A DNA stretch of 11,053 nt, from NCBI GenBank assembly GCA_023091735.1, contig JALKBU010001440.1:1-11053 (forward strand), read 5' to 3'. Of this stretch, positions 7,626 through 11,053 are shown piece by piece. The notes under the pieces are model-generated. The model saw nothing but the letters and a program-made list of their open reading frames with translations, did no database searches and was not told the origin of the DNA. The stretch comes from Trichomonas tenax. Taxonomy: Eukaryota > Parabasalia > Trichomonadida > Trichomonadidae. The stretch's first letter is position 1; each line of letters opens with the position of its first letter. Position numbers and translations under genes: made by a program.

Positions 7626-7973
7626 ATGTAAATTGTCACCTTTTTATTTAATCAAATCCCAACATTATGATCTCCATAACTTAAGTTAGTAGAGCTTAGA
7701 TATTTTAGTATGAGCATCTATACTACCACCTGTGTCTACCATTAAAGTTACAAGGAAATTGAATCTGGGAAAGGGAGTGTCACGGCCTTTAAAATTATCT
7801 TTTTTGAAATAAAGAATGAGCACATAAATATATAATATCTAGACTATAGCAATATAGATTATTGTATATTTGATTCTTAAATAAGTTTGTTTTATTAAAT
7901 TATGAGAGTTTTTTACGAAAAAATGGAATTTCTTCTATATAACTGTTTTAAATATGTTCTATTACCATGCAAA

Positions 7974-7977
7974 TTTA
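7974..7977 (-). terminator. TAAA poly(A) signal overlapping the RPL11 stop
   Basis: On the minus strand the stop codon TAA (7977-7975) is followed by A, so the stop is embedded in TAAA. This stop/poly(A) overlap is typical of Trichomonas mRNAs. Confidence 0.6.
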
Positions 7978-8484
7978 CTTGAGGAGTGTGCCGTTGAACT
8001 TCTGGACAAACCATTCCTTAGCCTCTTCACGCTTGACACGCTGGTTTGGACCGATGCGGGACTGGCAGTGCTTGCGGCGGGAGATACGGTTGCCAGGGCG
8101 TTCGAGGACGACATAAAGATCCATGCCGTGGATACCAATATCACGGTCGTACTTAAGGCCAAGATCGATGTGCTCCTTGATGCCGAATCCGAAGTTGCCC
8201 TCAGAAGAGAAACAGCGCTGTGAGATTTCGTAATCATGAACTTGAAGAGCGCGGTTGAGGATTTCGAGGGCCTTTGGACCACGGATTGTTGCGTAGGCAG
8301 CAATCTTATCGTTACGGCGGATGCCGAACTTTGGAATTGTGCGGTGTGAGCGAGCGAGCATAGCCTGCTGCTTTGTGAGCTGCTCGATGACACGGGAGGC
8401 ACGTGTGACCTGATCACCGACGGCGCCTGGGTTGATGTTGATGCAGAGCTTTGCAACGCGGATCTCGTTGAGCTTGTTGGACAT
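7975..8484 (-). CDS. RPL11: 60S ribosomal protein L11 (uL5)
   Basis: A 169-residue uL5-family protein that joins L5 and 5S rRNA in the central protuberance of the large subunit. Family signatures are clear: RVAKLCININPGAVGDQVTRA near the start, FGIRRNDKIA, GNFGFGIKEHIDLGLKYD, GIHGMDLYVVLERPG, and a basic C-terminus ending in the KREEAKEWFVQKF helix. Human RPL11 is 178 residues, so this is full length. The ATG at 8484 was chosen; an in-frame ATG at 8526 would add 14 residues but lies upstream of the CCTTTA start element and outside the family's conserved region. Strong codon bias and GC well above the flanks fit high expression. The gene stands alone, with long AT-rich spacers on both sides. 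Confidence 0.97.
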   Translation of the reverse strand: MSNKLNEIRVAKLCININPGAVGDQVTRASRVIEQLTKQQAMLARSHRTIPKFGIRRNDKIAAYATIRGPKALEILNRALQVHDYEISQRCFSSEGNFGFGIKEHIDLGLKYDRDIGIHGMDLYVVLERPGNRISRRKHCQSRIGPNQRVKREEAKEWFVQKFNGTLLK

Positions 8485-8493
8485 AGAAAGAGA

Positions 8494-8499
8494 TAAAGG
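8494..8499 (-). promoter_or_regulatory. M5-type core promoter element (CCTTTA) of RPL11
   Basis: On the minus strand CCTTTA lies 9 bases upstream of the ATG at 8484, and no TCAY(T/A) initiator is present there. The M5 motif (CCTTT...) is described in Trichomonas vaginalis as a core element overlapping the start site that can replace the initiator. About 10-20 bases further upstream is AACGGTTTTT (8520-8511), which may be a second upstream element (AACG-containing, M3-like); that part is tentative. Confidence 0.6.
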
Positions 8500-8526
8500 C
8501 CGGCCAAACCAAAAACCGTTTTTCAT

Positions 8527-9094
8527 TTAATATTTCTTCTTTAGCTTTTTTTTTTTTGATGTTTGATTATATTTTTGTATGTAGATCTTTTTTCATTCAT
8601 CAAATATTGATTTTGAAGACATGTTAATTTTTGATATTGCATATTTCTTTAAAATATTTCGATATTTAGATATGATACTGTATCTATTTACTATTCCTAA
8701 TATTAAAATAGGATTTTTTTTTTCAATGTAAAAAATTCGATGTCAAATGAATATTAATCATGTTTTTAAAGTGCATTAAGCAATTAAGATATATTTTAAA
8801 AATCAAAATGAATAAATATTTGTCAATGTAAATCTAAATATTTGTCAAAATAAAGTTTTAAATTGTCAAATATGTTTTTATTACATCTGCGAAGAGAAAA
8901 TGACAGCGCAAATCGATTCCAAATGTAAAAGTGAATATTTTTTTGTTATTCCAGTAAACTACATAAGACGTCTTAAGTTTCTGGATAAAGTAATGTTTCA
9001 ATTCATATGTGTTTGATTATGAAATCGATTATGCAACCACCTCTCTAAATTTAATAGAAATTTGATGGCATAAAAATGAATGTTTCAATATTTT
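8527..9094. other. AT-rich spacer with one doubtful mini-ORF
   Basis: Mostly A/T-rich spacer upstream of RPL11. A plus-strand ATG at 8900 opens 38 codons to a TGA at 9014-9016 (starting MTAQIDSKCK). The frame is open back to 8816 and its first codons have mixed, gene-like base use, but there is no TCAY(T/A) initiator close by and no recognised similarity. Inside it is a perfect 12-bp palindrome, TAAGACGTCTTA (8964-8975). Nothing else is supported. Confidence 0.4.
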
Positions 9095-9640
9095 AACTTC
9101 AGCAAAGCAAACGGACTAATTCTAGCAAGTCTATTATCATGTAGTCTTTATGGCGAAATATTTATTAGTCCAAATATTCCACTTTCACATTATGGTAATC
9201 AAGAGAATGGAATAAATTTTTTGAAGATAATGATGTGAGAATTGTGTTAATTGACATCAGAAATCAATACACTCTTCAATCAGATTATGAAAATCTTCAC
9301 ATTTCTTTCGGATTATTCATTGATCAAAACGGATCAGTTTTATGTAATCCACTCGGCAATACAAATGAATTGAAAATATAAATTGAAAACTGTCTTTTTG
9401 AAAATTGCAGCACTACAACATCCGAATCTGCTTGCATAGCTTTGCATAATGGTTATGGTTCAGGTGCTCAATATAAAAACTGTTTTAGAAAAAAGCTATT
9501 TCGAACGGGTTTCAGGGACAAGTGAATATTCATTAATTTTTTTCATTATATCTTCAATTGTAAATATAATTGAGGATGGCAGGAACAGCATTCTATATTT
9601 TTCCAGAAGGCAGGTGAAATGCAGACATCATCATTAAATA
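9095..9640 (+). pseudogene. Broken trichomonad surface/secreted protein gene, copy 1
   Basis: Disconnected frames of a secreted Cys/Asn-rich protein. The first frame (9095-9202) reads a signal-peptide-like GLILASLLSCSLYGE followed by NIPLSHYGNQ. A frameshift near 9200 leads to WNKFFEDNDVRIVLIDIRNQ and YENLHISFGLFIDQNG, then an in-frame TAA at 9379-9381. The same frame resumes with IENCLFENCSTTT and GSGAQYKNCF, and is lost again at an A-run near 9487-9495. No intact ATG precedes the hydrophobic stretch in frame. Short C-x-F-x-N-C and G-rich elements resemble the large trichomonad families of predicted beta-helix surface proteins; that family link is from general knowledge. Sequencing error could explain one break, but not all of them together with the paralogue's own lesions. 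Confidence 0.65.
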
Positions 9641-9697
9641 CCTCTAATTCAAAAATGTATGATTATTGATTTGTATTAATCCCAATTTCTACGAAGA

Positions 9698-9829
9698 ATG
9701 AATACTTTTGATATTCCAGTTGTCAAAGATAGATGCAATTATGTCGAAAATGAAGAAGATGAAACTATATTAGACAACATAAATTATCACGATATTGTTT
9801 TAATTATTTTTTCGAATCTGATCAAATAA
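9698..9829 (+). other. 43-codon acidic open frame between the two pseudogene copies
   Basis: An ATG at 9698 opens MNTFDIPVVKDRCNYVENEE and continues as an acidic segment to a TAA at 9827-9829. This stop is followed by A, making the TAAA stop/poly(A) overlap. It may be the decayed 3' end of copy 1, whose other frames fade out near 9640, rather than an independent gene. No initiator is close upstream and no function is recognised. Confidence 0.25.
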
Positions 9830-10046
9830 AATTGATGCAAAAGGAATTATAAATAATGATAAAAATTATAGTGGCAATAACATTACTTTCACATTATCTT
9901 GTTTCTTGATAAATTATAGTATCTATTTTAAAATCTATGCATTCATAAATTGCATTAGTTTGAATTACCATTTGGAAATTTTTGACACATCAAATTAACA
10001 TTCTTTTTTGTTCATAATGAATGGAAAAACTCCATTTTGTCATTAA

Positions 10047-10891
10047 TGGTCTGAATTCTTTTCAACTGATGAAATAGTTCATGAACAGCACCAAAATTCA
10101 TCTGCTATTTATTTAGAACCATAATATGAAAATTATCACATTTCACATTGCTCATTTATCTCTATTACAGAAAGTGGAGTTATATTTGTGAATCAAAATA
10201 TTAATGGCAATGAATTTATACCAATGAATCTCCTTCTTGAACACAGTTTCTTTGATAATTGCATTTTTCAATTGATGATAGAGCTGCATGTTTTTATTGT
10301 GATAATCAAAAAGGTTCGACAGTTCAACAATATAATTGTTATCGAAGTTCATTATCACCATAATGTTCTTCATTTGCTCAAGCTGGATTAAAATTGGATT
10401 ACTCGCAATTCATTTCAATAACAGAATGTGGTGATTTAAAATGTTCTCTTAATGCTGGTCAAGGAGGAAGAATGTTGCGTTTTTTGAAAAATAATTACAC
10501 AAATAATAAAACTTCTGATGTACAATCAGTATAAGCTTTAGATAATTTCGCCGGAATTTTCTCTTTTGGTATTTTCGACAATAATACTGGATATGATCAA
10601 TCAATATTAATATTTCCTAGTGAGGCACATTTTTCTTTTCAATTCAATATAAAATCCAGTAATTTCATTAATAACAATGCAGAGTATTTAATATATTACA
10701 CAAAATCTTTAATCGAATGTTGTTTTTTCGATAACAATGATGTTGAAATTTTGTTTGCATCAGTAGAACAATATCAAATGATTGTTAAGGATTCATTTGT
10801 CTCCAATTTTTCTTTTTTGAACAATGTTACAACAAACAATATTTATAATGTTGAAAATTACTTCATTATTTCATTTACAAGATTATGTTAA
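10047..10891 (+). pseudogene. Broken trichomonad surface/secreted protein gene, copy 2
   Basis: A second copy of the same family, lacking its 5' end. The frame at 10047 reads WSEFFSTDEIVHEQHQNSSA, hits TAA at 10122-10124, then YENYHISHCSFISITESG to FFDNCIFQ. This aligns with WNKFFEDNDV and YENLHISFGLF of copy 1. A frameshift near 10272 moves to AACFYCDNQKGSTVQQYNCY. From there one frame runs to the final TAA at 10889-10891, interrupted only by stops at 10361-10363 and 10532-10534. It includes SQFISITECGDLKCSLNAGQ and an Asn/Phe-rich C-terminal region. The last stop sits in TAAA, so the 3' end looks native. Three stops and a frameshift mark it as a pseudogene. A transmembrane anchor is not evident at the end. 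Confidence 0.7.
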
Positions 10892-10892
10892 A
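10889..10892 (+). terminator. TAAA overlapping the terminal stop of pseudogene copy 2
   Basis: The final TAA is followed by A, giving the trichomonad stop/poly(A) overlap. It marks the ancestral 3' end of the broken gene. Confidence 0.45.
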
Positions 10893-11053
10893 AAGAAGTC
10901 AATAACAAAAGGCTTGTCTAAAATTGATACGCAAAGTCGGCGAAACTCGTTTTTTAACTCACTGGATTAACTTTTTGCGAAGTTATTGAACCTCAATGTA
11001 CAAAATCATGTTGTGCATGATATATTAAAGAATTAGCTAACAATGTCTATATT
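10893..11053. other. Right edge: GC-richer patch with small inverted repeats
   Basis: About 10927-10980 is GC-richer than its surroundings and has partly complementary ends (CGCAAAGT near 10930 and ACTTTTTGCG near 10970). A second hairpin follows: ATCATG and CATGAT (11005-11021) with a five-base loop. An ATG at 11043 starts only three codons before the window ends and lacks a TCAY(T/A) initiator. This could be the end of a mobile element, a promoter or chance; nothing firmer is supported. Confidence 0.25.

Larger units (their letters stand above)
6294..7973. other. 1.7 kb AT-rich spacer without protein genes
   Basis: No open frame of gene-like composition on either strand. It holds a degenerate tRNA-like element (7558-7625), a short palindrome (7447-7465) and a GC-richer patch at about 7710-7795. 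That patch includes a CCTTTA on the plus strand near 7789, followed only by a three-codon reading frame. A 7-bp inverted repeat (CAAGCCA 6368-6374, TGGCTTG 6429-6435) lies upstream of the UBL-UBA gene. The remainder looks like ordinary intergenic DNA. Confidence 0.5.

Noticed and set aside
7954..8223. Plus-strand 89-codon frame over RPL11
   Set aside because: It is antisense to a clear ribosomal protein gene and its composition is explained by that gene.
7962..8507. Second long minus-strand frame (181 codons) over RPL11
   Set aside because: It is in another frame of the same strand, Ser-rich as expected for a frame shadow, with no family similarity.
8485..8526. 14-codon N-terminal extension of RPL11 from the ATG at 8526
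   Set aside because: It falls upstream of the CCTTTA start element and outside uL5 family similarity.
9449..9637. 62-codon plus-strand frame
   Set aside because: It overlaps pseudogene copy 1 in the shifted frame and looks like part of its decay, not a gene.
10152..10391. Short open frames on both strands
   Set aside because: They overlap pseudogene copy 2 and do not match its recognisable frames.
1..11053. Spliceosomal introns of the trichomonad type
   Set aside because: No 3' branch/acceptor motif of the ACTAACACACAG type was seen, and the intact genes are single open frames.
1..11053. Prokaryotic operon, CRISPR array, IS element or phage genes
   Set aside because: Promoter style, protein families and 3' signals are eukaryotic, and no regularly spaced repeats or transposase frames are present.

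Overview
The window looks like nuclear DNA from a parabasalid protist (a trichomonad such as Trichomonas or Tritrichomonas). The evidence is: compact, intron-less genes; start codons 9-15 bases downstream of TCAY(T/A) initiators or a CCTTTA (M5-type) element; TAAA poly(A)-type signals at or just after stop codons; codon-biased genes of moderate GC set in very AT-rich spacers; and decayed copies of a Cys/Asn-rich secreted protein family. No bacterial operon, RBS, IS element or CRISPR signal is seen. Species cannot be fixed from sequence alone.

Layout. 1-419: AT-rich upstream DNA ending in a doubled initiator. 420-4058 (+): a 1212-residue GH38 alpha-mannosidase of the MAN2C1/Ams1 type with an extra N-terminal alpha/beta domain that reads like a nucleotide-dead GTPase. 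4294-4458 (+): a 54-residue TPR-like mini-protein. 4740-6281 (-): an unnamed 513-residue protein with an N-terminal ubiquitin-like fold, a Q/N-rich tract, an acidic segment and a C-terminal UBA-like domain, the plan of a proteasome shuttle factor. 6282-7974: a 1.7 kb AT-rich spacer without genes, holding a degenerate tRNA-Lys(UUU)-like element. 7975-8484 (-): ribosomal protein uL5/RPL11 with an M5-type promoter. 8485-9094: AT-rich spacer with one doubtful mini-ORF. 9095-10891 (+): two tandem, independently broken copies of one surface/secreted protein family. 10892-11053: a GC-richer edge with small inverted repeats.

The intact genes are independent transcription units rather than an operon. 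They cover glycan turnover, ubiquitin-linked proteolysis and translation. The least ordinary points are the putative pseudo-GTPase module fused to a mannosidase, the divergent UBL-Q/N-UBA protein, the 54-residue TPR-like gene, the tRNA-like relic, and the tandem pseudogenes, one of which still ends in a stop/poly(A) overlap.
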